From contig JANTQA010000063.1 of the NCBI GenBank assembly GCA_027625915.1, positions 2,356,001-2,420,000 of the forward strand: a stretch of DNA of 64,000 nt. The letters are read 5' to 3'. Source of the DNA: Anaeramoeba flamelloides. Taxonomy: Eukaryota; Metamonada; Anaeramoebidae. The notes below the pieces were generated by a model. The model was given only the letters and a program-made list of their open reading frames with translations. It searched no databases and was not told the DNA's origin. Both the position numbers and the translations under genes were made by a program. Shown here piece by piece: positions 47,801 through 58,401 of this stretch. The first letter of the stretch is position 1; each line of letters starts with the position of its first letter.

Positions 47801-48618
47801 ATTATGCAATCCGGGAAACTATGAAAATATCTGAAAATTCACGAGTTATGGGACTTTCAAAGGGAATTAAAGATAAAAAAGTTATTGTTACTGGGTTTGG
47901 GAATGTGGGATATTGGGCAGCACATGTCTTTAAAGAAATTGGAGAAGCAAAAATTGTAGGTATTTCGGAATGGAATGGGGGTGTGTATAACCCAGACGGG
48001 CTTGATGTCGAAGCTCTACTTCAATATAAACAAAAACATGGAACACTTATTAATTTTCCAGGGGCACGAAATATACCAAACCCGGATGACATTCTCTCAA
48101 TGGATTGTGACATTCTATTGCCTTGTGCTCTCGAAGCCCAAATTAATAGTCACAACGCAAAAAAAATTAAAGCGAAAATCATAGGGGAAGGTGCAAATGG
48201 GCCCTGTACTGTAAAGGCTGATAAAATCTTAAATGAAAGGGGTTGCGTCATTGTCCCAGATTTATATGCGAATGCTGGTGGTGTTACTGTTTCATATTTT
48301 GAATGGCTCAAAAATCTATCACATGTTAGGTTTGGGCGAATGACTAAAAAATATGAGGAAAATTCAAAGAAAATCTTAATCGACATTCTAGAAAAGAAAT
48401 TTAAGAAAAAATTTTCACCAATTGAGAAGAGATTAATGGTACAAGGTGCGGATGAAATGGATTTGGTCAATAGTGGGCTAGAAAGTACAATGAATAGTAC
48501 ATTTAAACAGATACAAGAAATCAAAGATCGATATAATATTAATTATCGAATAGCTGCTTATATAAACGCAATTCAAAAAATCGCCGATTCTTATAAGATT
48601 TCTGGAATGTGGCCTTAA
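44838..48618 (+). CDS. GDH: Glutamate dehydrogenase, organelle-targeted, three exons
   Basis: Catalyses the reversible oxidative deamination of glutamate to 2-oxoglutarate. Exon 1 (44838-45213, ATG at 44838) opens with a basic, Ser/Phe-rich leader ([11 protein letters not shown]) like a mitochondrial or hydrogenosomal transit peptide, then [20 protein letters not shown]. Donor GTAAGT. Exon 2 (45330-45622) joins as [20 protein letters not shown], which holds the glycine-rich block; [20 protein letters not shown] and [16 protein letters not shown] follow. Donor GTTTGA. Exon 3 (47782-48618) resumes [13 protein letters not shown], then the Rossmann motif [21 protein letters not shown] and [12 protein letters not shown]. 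The total is 501 residues. Introns are 116 bp and 2159 bp; the second holds an FB element. Joins are seamless. The coenzyme (NAD or NADP) is not decided here. Confidence 0.94.
46405..46646. mobile_element. Foldback MITE family FB, copy 3 (short form)
   Basis: A TTAA-preceded GGTTTACAATCCCTCGAACT and a matching AGTTCTAGGGATTGAAACC end enclose arms of about 100 bp (GTGTAAGGACATGTTATTTT and complement). The total is 242 bp, less than half of copies 1 and 2, with the same termini. It lies in intron 2 of the glutamate dehydrogenase gene. Confidence 0.78.
47206..47266 (+). other. Coding-like island in glutamate dehydrogenase intron 2
   Basis: An ATG opens [20 protein letters not shown], followed by a donor-like GTTTGA. 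Base composition is clearly less AT-rich than the intron. It cannot join exon 3 in phase, and the exon 2 to exon 3 join is complete without it. It could be a first exon of a nested gene, a remnant of a retroposed gene, or chance. Confidence 0.3.
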
Positions 48619-48928
48619 TTAAATATCTCGGTTGTTAAATAATTATTTTTTGAGTAACTATTGTTTTATTTTTTCAAAAAAAAAAATCAATTTTTTTTTA
48701 TATTTTTATCTACTATTTTGATTTCAAAAAAATAAATATACGCTTTATTATAAAATATGGTCTTGTTTTTTTATGTTTTTTTTTACATTATTTTAGTTTA
48801 TTGTTATTATTTTACCTTATATCCTATATAAGATAAATAGTTTTAAATCATAATACAAAAAAACAACGGTACAAGAACTGAAATAATCAAAAAAAAAAAT
48901 CTTAACAATTTCAGAAAAAAAAATACAG

Positions 48929-49085
48929 TATGATTTTTAATTGGAAGATTCAATAGAACTTCCAACGAACCTGGAAATAAAAAGTGGAATCAATTAAAAG
49001 AAGAAACACATTAGCTTGAAATAATAATTCATAATATTTTTATCAATTGGATCAACGATAAATACCAAATCTGTAGATATATTCG
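48929..49085. mobile_element. MITE family D, copy 4 (fragment)
   Basis: TATGATTTTTAATTGGAAGA, GGAATCAATTAAAAGAAGAA and AATAATTCATAATATTTTTATC follow the order of family D left halves. The right half is missing or displaced by the adjacent foldback element. Confidence 0.5.
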
Positions 49086-49089
49086 TGAT

Positions 49090-49900
49090 TCGGGTATTTG
49101 TGATAAAAATATTAATTTTTTAATTTGTTTCTTGAATATGTTCTAAATTTACAAAATATTATCACAAATGTTGATGATATATTTTTATATATCAATACTT
49201 TTTTTTGGTCAAATAGGAAAAAAAAATATGAATGGGTCAAAAATGAAGAAATTTTACCCAAAAAATGCAATTATGAAATTTTCAAAATTTGAGGATATTT
49301 GCAATTCATTTAACATTTTATTTAAAATTTTCATTTTTTATTTAATATTGTATTCAACGTTTTATAGGGTGGGCTAGCATGTGTTAGTAGATTAGAGTGA
49401 ATTAGTATAGGTTTCGGTAGGTAAAGAATGTTTAGTTATTGTATTTGGTGGGTTCAGGTCAGGTAAAGTGGGGTAGGTTATTTAGCGTAAATACACAAAC
49501 TTGTGGGGTGGGTCACTCCACTAAAATATACTAATCCTACCTAATCTAACTACCCAAATAAAAAAATATTCAATATGTTTTTAACTAATTTTTTTTTTGG
49601 AAAATATAAAATAAAATGTTAAATAAAAAAAATTTAAATAAAATGCCAAATAAAAAATAAAAATGTTAAATAAAATGTTAAATGAATTGCAAATATCCTC
49701 AAATTTTGAAAATTTCATAATTGCATTTTTTGGGTAAAATTTCTTCATTTTTGACCCATTCATATTTTTTTTCCTATTTGACCAAAAAAAAGTATTGATA
49801 TACACAATAAATTATCAACATTAGTGATAATATTTTGTAAATTTAGAACATATTCAAGAAACAAATTAAAAAATTATTATTTTTATCGCAAATACCCGCA
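49090..49900. mobile_element. Foldback element E with GC-richer core
   Basis: Arms of about 250 bp start CGGGTATTTGTGATAAAAAT and end TTTTTATCGCAAATACCCG. Arm identity is high (for example CAAAAATGAAGAAATTTTAC and its complement). The apex (49360-49560) is unusually GC-rich for this DNA and made of GGTAGG, GTTAG and GTGGGG-like words (AGTAGATTAGAGTGAATTAG, TAAAGTGGGGTAGGTTATTT). These pair with CTAATCCTACCTAATCTAAC on the other side. Open frames 49168-49377 and 49581-49805 are the two arms read on opposite strands, not genes. Confidence 0.78.
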
Positions 49901-50261
49901 TAGAAAATAAAGGATTTTTAAAAATTCGTCAAGTCAACAAATACATTTTGGATCTCCTTTCTTATCGATATTAGATAAGTTGTTTTTGAGATCTGAAAAA
50001 TATCAAAATTTCAACAAATTTTAAATTATCAGAAATCACGTCCAAAGAAAAATATTTACCAAAAAATGGTATAAGAAAATCTGTAATTGTGTTAAATCAC
50101 CCAGTTTGTCTTTAATTCCTTTATTTCATTTTTTTTTTTTTTTGATTTTTAATTTTACATTTTCATGTTCTATTAAGATTTTAAATTCAAAATTCTCTTG
50201 ATCTTTTTTTCTTATTCCAACTTTTTTAGAATCCAACAACAAATTTAGTAAGTTTCAACTT

Positions 50262-50604
50262 CCTAATTAAAGTAAACCATTTCCAGTCAAAGTTACACAG
50301 TTGTGATAGATGAATAAAGTGTGTTTAGAGTATTTGAATTTATATTAGAAGAAAAAATTTTATTTTTTGAATTTCAGAATTTGTATAATTTTTTCTCAAT
50401 TTACCTATTCTTGTATCCAATTTTTTATTTGAGATCTAATTCATTTACAAATTTTTAGTTTTTTGGAAGACATGGTATTCATTTAGTAAAAATGTGTTAT
50501 TTTAATGTTCCTGAAGTAGTGAAAAATGATTGTAGAGAAATAATATTGATTTCTCTTGGGTTTTTATTTGATCTTCACTTGTAGATCAAACTGAACATTG
50601 TTCT
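50262..50604 (+). repeat. Dispersed repeat family C, copy 3 (3'-truncated)
   Basis: Starts TAAACCATTTCCAGTCAAAG, continues GTGTTTAGAGTATTTGAATT and TTGATTTCTCTTGGGTTTTT, then abuts MITE family A sequence. The last third of the repeat is absent. Confidence 0.58.
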
Positions 50605-52093
50605 TTTTCTAAATTAATCCCCATCAAATTTGAGTTATAATCTTTTTATAAGTAATCATTTTCATTCAAATGAAAAAAAATAAACTCAATTCCAAAAATT
50701 GGGGCACACCTTCAAAATCAATTTAATTCCAAGAAAAGTGATATTTGACTCTTAAATAGAAACATTAGATATTAACAATCAATGTAAATAATTTTAAAGT
50801 TAATTATTTATCATTTTTTTTCATTATTTTTTGATTTTTGATTTTCAATAATTTTTTTGATTTTTTTTGGATTCTTTTTTTTTCACAACTTTTCGAAAAT
50901 CCCAAAATCACTTTAAAATGAAATTTAAAAGTTTTTATTCTGATCACAAAAAAAAAATTTTTTTTTTCTCTCAAAAAGAAAAAACATTCTTTTTTTATCG
51001 AGAAAAAATTTTTAAAAAAAAAATCATGATATGGGGTGCTAGAGCACATTGCCTACAAACAGACCTTATTATCATTAATAGAAGTGTGAATACTGAATGT
51101 ATTATTAATGATATTATCAAAAAAATCAAATGTAATTCAACTCGCTAATTCAGAATATAGTGAGTTGAAATGGATTTTCCAAAAGGATGGAGCTTGTCCA
51201 CATACCTCAAAAAAAAAAAACACAAACCTACTTAAATCGGGGATGTAATGTTCTGGACCCTTGACCCCCAATTCGACAAGATTTAAATACAATTGGGAAT
51301 TTATGGATACTAAACTGAAAAATTGTAACCAAAAAACGAAGAAGAATTTTTAAAATTTTCACTAATGTATGGAATACTTTGAGTTGGGAAACCTAAGAAA
51401 ATTAATAAACTCTATATTTAAAACGATAGATTTAGTTATCAAAAGACAAGCTGAATCTATTAATAGTTTTTATTAATTTTTCTTTCAATAAAAATGAATT
51501 TTTTGGTAACCATGTTCCAAAAAAAGGGGCAAACTTTTTTTTATTTTTTCTTTTTTAATGTTCAAATTGAATTTTAAATTTACTATAAAATATATAAATA
51601 GTATTAATTAAATATTTTCGGGTCTTTTATTATTTTAATGTACAAGTATTATGTATTTTGGAGTATATTTTTATTAATGTAATTTTTTTTTATGTCCCAT
51701 TTTTTGGAATTGAGTTTATATAAAACTGAAAAAAAATAAAAATTGATGTATTCAAAATAATTAAAAGAGTGAAAAAAAAAAATGTATTGGTAAATTTGTT
51801 GAATCTTCACCAACAATTGTTGATTGATCAAATGATAAGATAACATGGATTAACTGTATGTGGATTTTTCATATTTAACAAACTTGGCACTAATCTTCTA
51901 TCAACAATAGAAAAAAAATCACCAGATCTAAGGAAACAGATTATGTAACTCGAAAAAACGAAATAAAAACAAAAAAAAAGTTACAAAAAAAGAAATAGTT
52001 TGTAAAATCAAACGTATTCCCAAATTGAATATAAAGTGGGGTATTGTTATTCTGTCAACCGTTTAAGTTTGTCCAAATTTTTGGAATTTAGTT
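50605..52093 (+). mobile_element. MITE family A, copy 4, split by a Tc1-like element
   Basis: Left remnant 50605-50680 (TTTTTATAAGTAATCATTTT) and right part 51717-52093 (ATGTATTGGTAAATTTGTTG, ATTGTTGATTGATCAAATGA, TGTCCAAATTTTTGGAATTT) match copy 1 with little divergence. About 70 bp of the outer left end are missing. The middle is a separate transposon flanked by TA. Confidence 0.78.
50683..51716 (+). mobile_element. Tc1/mariner transposon with degraded transposase
   Basis: A 1034-bp element with TA duplications (50681, 51717) and inverted ends AACTCAATTCCAAAAATTGG and CCATTTTTTGGAATTGAGTT. The interior translates in pieces to a DDE transposase. KSFYSDHKKK corresponds to the first catalytic Asp region (usual FSDE). 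IMIWGARAHCLQTDLIII is the WG block. FQKDGACPHTSK carries the second Asp. DPQFDKI-like sequence, reading FKYNWEF in another frame near 51290, corresponds to SPDLNPIENLW with the last catalytic acid altered. Several stops and frame changes, and an N-terminus of A/T runs, show it is dead. Its end sequence resembles that of family A. Confidence 0.8.
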
Positions 52094-52337
52094 TATTTTG
52101 TATTTATATTGTAAAAAATATGTCGTAATTTGGTATATATATATAAACAAGTAAAAAAAATGTTTTGCCGATAATAGTAAAACAAAAAAAAAAAAAAAAA
52201 AACATTAATAAAAAAAGGATTTATTTATTTGAATTAAAAAGATTTTAAATCTCATTCGAAAATAAAACCTCTGTTTGAAACGTTATTTATCATAATTTTA
52301 AAAATTAATTAAAATTAAAATTCAAATTCATATCGGA

Positions 52338-54608
52338 TTAATTATTAAAGTTTGGTGTTTTGGCACCCAGATCTCTGACATTCTTCATAAATCTTGCCAA
52401 CAGGCGGCGATCGTTACATGAATAGATTTTTCTAAGATTACCACCATTGATCATAAAATTAAAGGGGAATTGATTTTTGGAACCTTTTCTTTTCACGAGG
52501 GAAATTGAAATATTTTTTGGTAAAATTTTTCGAATTAGTCTGTTGTCTGAAGTGTAATATTCATAAATGATTTTATTTATGATTTTAAAAATTCGATTTT
52601 TTTTTAAAGGTTTTGCTTTTTTCCTTTGTAATAATTTTTTCTTGTCGTTGCAGTACCCTAAAAATGAAGCACTTAAAGTGATATCTGTGGAATTTTGTTT
52701 TTTAATTTTTTTCTTGGGTGAATTTCTTTCTTTTAATAAATTGCCCTTGTTATTCTCGTGTTTTCTTTTCCTTGGTTCTGGTTGGTTTCTTTGAGAGTTT
52801 TTAAGTTGACCTACTTCTTCTTTAAAAAGATTTAATTCCTTTTCGAGGTTATTTAAATCTGTAAAAAAATCTTGATCTGGTCGAATTGATTTGACAAACT
52901 TGGCAAATTCGATCATATTAGGATTTGGGCTAATATGATTTAGTTTGGGTATTTTGTTGAAGGGAGTTGCTTTTTGTGGGGTTGTGTCCTCTTTTTGGAG
53001 ATCATTTTCAAAGGAGTCAAAATTGCCATTGTTGCTATTTTGAAGATCATTTAATAAATCCTCAATTAAATCGTCGGTGGAAATTTCCTCGTCTCTCTTT
53101 TTATTATTGGTGTTATCGGTCTTGCTGTCGTTGGGTTCTTTTTCAATTTTAGTACTTATGGGGTTTTTCGCCAAATCAATTCCAAATAGACTTTCGCCAC
53201 TTGAATGTGTGACGCTTAATTGGCCGCTGTTAGTTGATTTTGTATTTTCAGAAATGGGAGATTTGTCTCGTTCCATTTGTTCAATGGCCAACAAATCAGA
53301 ATCAAAAACAGATCGGACAGGCGAAGAGTGTACAACAGAAGGAATTCCAGAATGGGAAAAAAAATCTTCCATATTGTCCATTTGTAAAAATATTTTGTCT
53401 GCTCCCTCTTCTTCTTTGGAATTCCCAATGCTTTCACCAATTCCATTGGAGAGTTGGTTGGAGTTTTTGTTCCCATTTGAACGAGAAGAAAAAGTGGTTT
53501 GATCCTGTGTGGAGTTTAATAATGATCCAATTAGACTGTTGGTATATTCCTGGGAAGATGAGGTGGATGTTGCAAAGGAAGAAGAGGATGTGGAATTGCC
53601 ACTGCTGCTTGAAAAACAAGTCGAATTGTCTGAGTTGGTTGTTGTATTTTGACTTGTTCCGTTTTGAAGAGTACTGCTTTTGTTATGCTTGGAATGGTTC
53701 TGTTTTTTTTGTAATTCGGTAAAGGCTTTAAATTTGTTTCTTCTTTTTTCCTTTTCTCGTTCTTCTAGATATTTATTGTCTTGGGATAATTGGTTGCACC
53801 TTTGTGCTAGAAGATCTCTTTCTTGCTGTAATTGGTTTATTATTTCATGTAAATTTGAAACCAACTCAAATTTATCATCTTCATTTTCTTGTTCTTGTTC
53901 AGGTTCTTGTTCATTTTCTTGTTCATCTTTTTGTTCTTGTTCTTGTTCGTTTTCACTTACATTTGGTTTTTTTTCTTGCTCTTGGGACAATTTTTGTAAA
54001 TTCTCAACTTTGGTTTTTTCTTCTTTAATATCTTCAACCAACATTGAGATCATGTTTTTTAAATTCTCGATTTCTTCTTCGAGTTCTTTGCTTTTGTTTT
54101 CATAAAATAATGATTGTTCTTGTAAAGAGTGATTTTCGTCGACTAATCGAACTAACTGGTTTTGGCAATCTTTATATTGGCAGTTAAGTGTTTCCAATTT
54201 GTTCACCAGTTTTACACAATGGTTTTGGTATTTGTGATTTTTTTTTTTTAAAGACTCAATTGTTTGATCATTATCATGTACTGAATTCTTGTTGTTTTTT
54301 TTTTCATTTATCAAATTTCTTAATTTTTGATTGATTAATACATTAATCTTTTTTTGTCTTTCGATTTCTTGACTTTGTTTCTTTAATTTAAGAAAAAGGC
54401 CTTTCAATAATCGTTTTTTACTTTAAAATGTGTGAAAATTGTGTTGTGAATTTTTATTTTTTTGTTATGAAAAAGGATAGATTGGAAGAAAATTGAGATT
54501 CTGTTTGGACTAAAACAATAAGACGAAGAAAAAAGGAAGTGGCTATATTATTTACTTTTGTTCTTTGTTCTTTGGTAATTCTGTTTTTGTTTCTTCAATG
54601 GTCGTCAT
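52338..54608 (-). CDS. Coiled-coil protein of unknown function, two exons
   Basis: Exon 1 (54608-54556) encodes MTTIEETKTELPKNKEQ and part of a codon; donor GTAAAT. Exon 2 (54420-52338) continues in phase as NKKRLLKGLFLKLKKQSQEI, giving 711 residues. Residues about 20-150 and 190-230 are strongly predicted coiled coil (heptads of Leu/Ile with charged residues), separated by an EQEQE-type acidic repeat. The middle (about 240-560) is Ser/Asn/Thr-rich and probably disordered. The last 100 residues are basic and ordered-looking: KKNRIFKIINKIIYEYYTSD, NRLIRKILPKNISISLVKRK, RKIYSCNDRRLLARFMKNVR. I do not recognise this end domain. The basic N-terminal region before the coiled coil recalls bZIP proteins but lacks the Asn/Arg signature. 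The intron is 135 bp. No signal or membrane segment. Confidence 0.8.
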
Positions 54609-54609
54609 T

Positions 54610-55099
54610 TAAGACAAGGCAATAAAAAAAAAAGCAAATTAATAAAAAATGTTAGATTATGTTTTCTAACGTATCTTTTTTTCAAAATTTGATTCAATAA
54701 ACGATTTCATAAATTTTATAGAGTTAAACTACATCACTCAACAGGAAATAATTTAGATAAACAGGATATTTTATTGAAATTTGGAAAAATCTTTTTTAAT
54801 TTATAAGGTAAATAATTAATCATTAACTGATTGAATAAGAAAACATTTCAATTGTATGTGAAATATTTCTTTTTTTCAGTTGACACCTTGATCTTGTAAC
54901 AAATCTAGAATAAAGATTTTTAATGATAACTTGAATAGTTTGGTTTTTTTTTAATTAGAGGCTATTGGAAGAAAAAGCTAATTTTTTTAATTCTAGATCA
55001 AGTGTTTATATTTGTTGGTGCAACTCTTTTTTTCAATCAAGAAAAAAAACTCTTCATCTAAAAAGAATTGTTTAAATAATTGATAATCCTTATTGATTT
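54610..55099. other. Upstream region of the coiled-coil gene, nothing recognised
   Basis: AT-rich with no open frame of note and no paired repeat ends. Confidence 0.35.
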
Positions 55100-55740
55100 T
55101 AAATACAAAAGGTATTTGAGCAATTAGCTGTTCAATTAAAAACAGTCCTTGAGAAACAAACTCCTTTTTCAACTTTCGAGAAATGAATTATTATTTTTTA
55201 AAAGAATTGATTTTTCCGAATTAATTTTCAATACTGTTAATTGTAAAAATAAAAAGATCGAAATGTTTATTCAGCTTTCTAAAAAAAAACACACTCTCAA
55301 GAATTAAGAAAAATATACAAAAGTACCAATTCTACCAGAGGATAAAACAATAATCTAAGCTCGTATAAGAAATTAAAAATTTGAAATCTTGTTTGATTGA
55401 TCAAAATTTTTGGAAAACTGTATGAAAATTTTGTTCCCATTATTTTACAACAAATAGTAAAAAGATCTTGAACAAGTTACTAGATCCTTTTGATTTGTAT
55501 TGTTGGATCAAAAAAGAAACTTAATTTACAAATAATTTTTATTTTGAAGAAATCTCAATTTTGGTAACTTTGTAGATTTGGTATGAATAAATAACATTTC
55601 AAATTTATAATCCTATTTTAAAAATACCATAAAAATAAATCAAATATTGAATCCTTGAAGATCTTAAAATTATATCATTTATTTTCTTTTTATAAATTTA
55701 TTGGATTTCAAGAAAATCAAAAGGTTAAGCAATGTGTCTC
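55100..55740. repeat. Dispersed repeat family F, copy 2
   Basis: Shares CAACTTTCGAGAAATGAATT, TTTTATTTTGAAGAAATCTC, ACCATAAAAATAAATCAAAT and a final AAAATCAAAAGGTTAAGCAA with the copies at 33 and 60 kb. It is more diverged than they are from each other. Confidence 0.5.
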
Positions 55741-56531
55741 TTCAAATATTAAGAATATAAATAATGAACAGTACTTATTAATCTAACCCACCCTATTAAT
55801 AATTTTATAAAATTAAATTGGAAAATATTATCAAAGGATTTATTCATATTGTTTGAAAAATTTATAAAATGAGAAATAATTGAAAAATATATTGCCACTT
55901 TTAATCTTTTGGCTATCATAATTTTACTCAAATAAGTAAGGTTCTATGATTAATTATTATTTAGAAATGACAAAATCAAAAAAATATTTATTAACATTGT
56001 AATTTCGGATTTTACAGATTTTAAAAAAATATTTTTTTAACATTTTTAATTTGATTGTTTGGTTTGTTTTTTTCAGATTCTTTATTAGATAAAAAGCAAA
56101 AATCGATTTGAGCTTTTTTGTTGAATAAAAAAATTATATTTTTTATATTTTTTAAAAATAATTATAACAATTTTTTTGAAATTAAGTAGATTTTTTTACC
56201 AAGTTATTCTAAAACTTCCTTTTTTTGTATTTTTAAAGTCTATTTTTGTAAACTTTTTTTATAGACAATAAGATTTCTTTCAACTTTAAAGATGATAATT
56301 TTTTGAAATAATTTGGAAATAAATTGAATTTTGATATTTTTAAAAATGTGAAAAAATGGATCAAACTTTTAAAAAACAATATTTTTTTTCGGAAATTAAC
56401 TCAAATGTAAGTTTGGTTTTGCAGTATTCAGATTTTTACTTTGTTTTTCAATTCCAAGATGTGGAAAATTTTTTTCAAATTTGCTATTATATTGACTCGA
56501 AGATTTTTTTTTATGTTTACAAGTATCTTAT
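55741..56531. other. Non-coding stretch, nothing recognised
   Basis: AT-rich; the short frame 56356-56577 runs into the adjacent FB element and is not a gene. Confidence 0.35.
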
Positions 56532-57107
56532 GGTTTACAATCCCTGGAATTTAAAAAAACATAATCTTGTATTCTGATGTGGCCACTTGTTGATTTTGTT
56601 CTTATCTGATTGATCTTGGGCTTGGTATAGTTTTTAATAGTGGTCCAAAAATTGAAATTTTTGGTAATTTATTTTTTTTTGAAATCCGAATTGAAGAGTT
56701 GAAGATTAGTATGCTCTGAATTTAAGTTATAAAAAATGTGGTTGTTAGGTTTTTATGACTAAATTTTTTTTTTTTTGGGATTTAGAAGTCAATTTTAATT
56801 TACTTTTTAGTTAATTTACTCATTAAAAAAATTAAATTTTTTATAAGCTCCCAATAAAACCAAAGTTAATTAAATATTTCAATTAACAACCTACAAACCT
56901 CATTTTTTATAACTTAAATTCAGAGCATACTAATCTTCAACTCTTCAATTCGGATTTCAAAAAAAAATAAATTGTCAAAAATTGCCATTTTGAACCACTA
57001 TTAAAAACTATACCAAGCCCAAGATCAACCAGATAAGAACAAAGTCAACAAGTGGCCACATCAGAATACACGATTATCTTTTTTCAAATTTTAGGGGTTT
57101 TTTAACC
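56532..57107. mobile_element. Foldback MITE family FB, copy 2
   Basis: Arms of about 230 bp start GGTTTACAATCCCTGGAATT and end AAATTTTAGGGGTTTTTTAACC, followed by TTAA. Landmarks shared with copy 1 are CCACTTGTTGATTTTGTTCT, GATTGATCTTGGGCTTGGTA and GAAATCCGAATTGAAGAGTT, each with its complement in the other arm. The left flank reads CTTA rather than TTAA. Confidence 0.82.
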
Positions 57108-57347
57108 TTAAGAAAACAGAACTTTTCTATTCTGAATTATTTTTTGGGTAGAAAATCTTTTTTGAATATTTTGTCCACCCCATATTTTTCTTTTTATGGT
57201 GTTTTTGTTTGGAACACAAAAAAATGATGGCTTTTGTTCCTTTTTTTTTTGGGGGATTACAAAAAAACAACATTAATAAACTGAACACTCACTTAACGTA
57301 CTAACACAAGAACACATTTAACTGCCATTGGGATCCAGTGATGTGTC

Positions 57348-57632
57348 ATCCCCCTTAATCTATTAATTAATGAAACTTTGTCAGTCACTTTTGGCTCTCT
57401 CAATGTTTTTGTGAAAGACCAAAGTACTCAAGAGCACAAAAATTATTTGGGATTTGTCCTGTTAAAAAAGGATTTGTTATCCTTTAAAAATACAAGACAA
57501 TTATATATTGTACGTAAAAGCCTAAATCAAAATGTTCTTAGGTTGATATTTGTTTTCAAAGGGGATCAATCCAAAACAAAAACAAAAACAAAAAAAGAGG
57601 AAAAAACAAAAAAAGAGAATAAAAAAAAATAA
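57348..57632 (+). CDS. Possible coding fragment of unknown type
   Basis: An open stretch without an ATG start reads FGSLNVFVKDQSTQEHKNYL, GFVLLKKDLLSFKNTRQLYI, VRKSLNQNVLRLIFVFKG, then a Lys/Glu/Thr tail and a stop at 57632. Composition in the first 70 residues is coding-like. It could be the last exon of a gene whose upstream exons I cannot see, since an FB element lies directly upstream. It converges on the methyltransferase gene. Confidence 0.3.
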   Translation: MPLNLLINETLSVTFGSLNVFVKDQSTQEHKNYLGFVLLKKDLLSFKNTRQLYIVRKSLNQNVLRLIFVFKGDQSKTKTKTKKEEKTKKENKKK

Positions 57633-57735
57633 AAAAAAAAAACAAAAGTTTTTTATGAACTGTTGTGTAAATGCTCAACGTTTTAAAAAGGAATAAAAAA
57701 ACTAGTCTAGCCCATTTAAAAAATAAAAACCAATT

Positions 57736-58401
57736 TTAAAAGTTGAATAATTCACCACACAAACCCAATTTCTCACAAAAAATGTTCTTTTTGTAGAATG
57801 TGAATCCGATAAAAAACAACAAGAGAAGTAAATAGATTTTTAAAAGAATTTTTTGTTGTGAATTAAAAAACATATTTGTGACCTTATTGCGATACTTTAC
57901 ATAATCATGTTTAAATAGAGGGACGAGTTGTTCGTCTTCTTCACGTTTGGCACCATAGTAACACTCCAAAAGAAAGATAATATAGGTGATTACGGAGAGG
58001 TAAGCACCAGTAGCCAGTGCGCCAGAAAGTGACATTAGAAAGATTGTTCCATAGAGAGGGTGTCTGCACTCTGCAAAGGGCCCGTTTGTCGTCAATTTTT
58101 CTGGCTTTGCGTTTCCCTTCGTCATGCCTTTGATCATTTTGATTATGCTTTGGAATCTTCGAATCGAAAGAATTAAGTACGGGAGACAGAGCGCGATATA
58201 AAGGTAAAAGTAACTTGGGAATTTCAAGTCAAAACACCCATAGAACCTTGGCTGAGGAAATGCGACCACCGAATAACCAATAACCTTTAGCGAATGAATA
58301 AAAAATTGGTTAATAATATAATACTTTGTGTCAAATCCAGTGAGAATTCGAAGGTAATTAAAGAACAGATAAACAATAGACACAATGACAAACCAGATCA
58401 T
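57736..58401 (-). CDS. Membrane-bound methyltransferase of the PEMT/ICMT superfamily
   Basis: A single-exon gene of 221 residues, ATG at 58401. About four or five hydrophobic segments are visible: IWFVIVSIVYLFFNYLRI near the start, YFYLYIALCLPYLIL, the SLSGALATGAYLSVITYII pair, and IYLLLLLFFIGFTF near the end. The conserved core is TNGPFAECRHPLYGTIFLMS, the GP..x.RHP.Y box that binds S-adenosylmethionine in phospholipid N-methyltransferases and isoprenylcysteine carboxyl methyltransferases. It is followed by a REEDEQLVPLFKHDYVKYRN block (E..L....F...Y..Y). It should act in the ER or another internal membrane. The substrate (phospholipid, prenyl-cysteine or other) cannot be told. The prenylated Rab in the same window is a suggestive but unproven link. 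Confidence 0.85.
   Translation of the reverse strand: MIWFVIVSIVYLFFNYLRILTGFDTKYYIINQFFIHSLKVIGYSVVAFPQPRFYGCFDLKFPSYFYLYIALCLPYLILSIRRFQSIIKMIKGMTKGNAKPEKLTTNGPFAECRHPLYGTIFLMSLSGALATGAYLSVITYIIFLLECYYGAKREEDEQLVPLFKHDYVKYRNKVTNMFFNSQQKILLKIYLLLLLFFIGFTFYKKNIFCEKLGLCGELFNF

Noticed and set aside
49168-49805. Two open frames with the same protein on opposite strands
   Set aside because: They are the two arms of foldback element E, so the match is explained by the inverted repeat.
50804-51148. Antisense and sense small open frames taken as separate genes
   Set aside because: The sense frame is part of the degraded Tc1-like transposase and the antisense one is its shadow.
52567-54105. Several open frames on the plus strand
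   Set aside because: All are antisense shadows of the 711-residue coiled-coil gene and consist of Ser/Cys/Phe strings.
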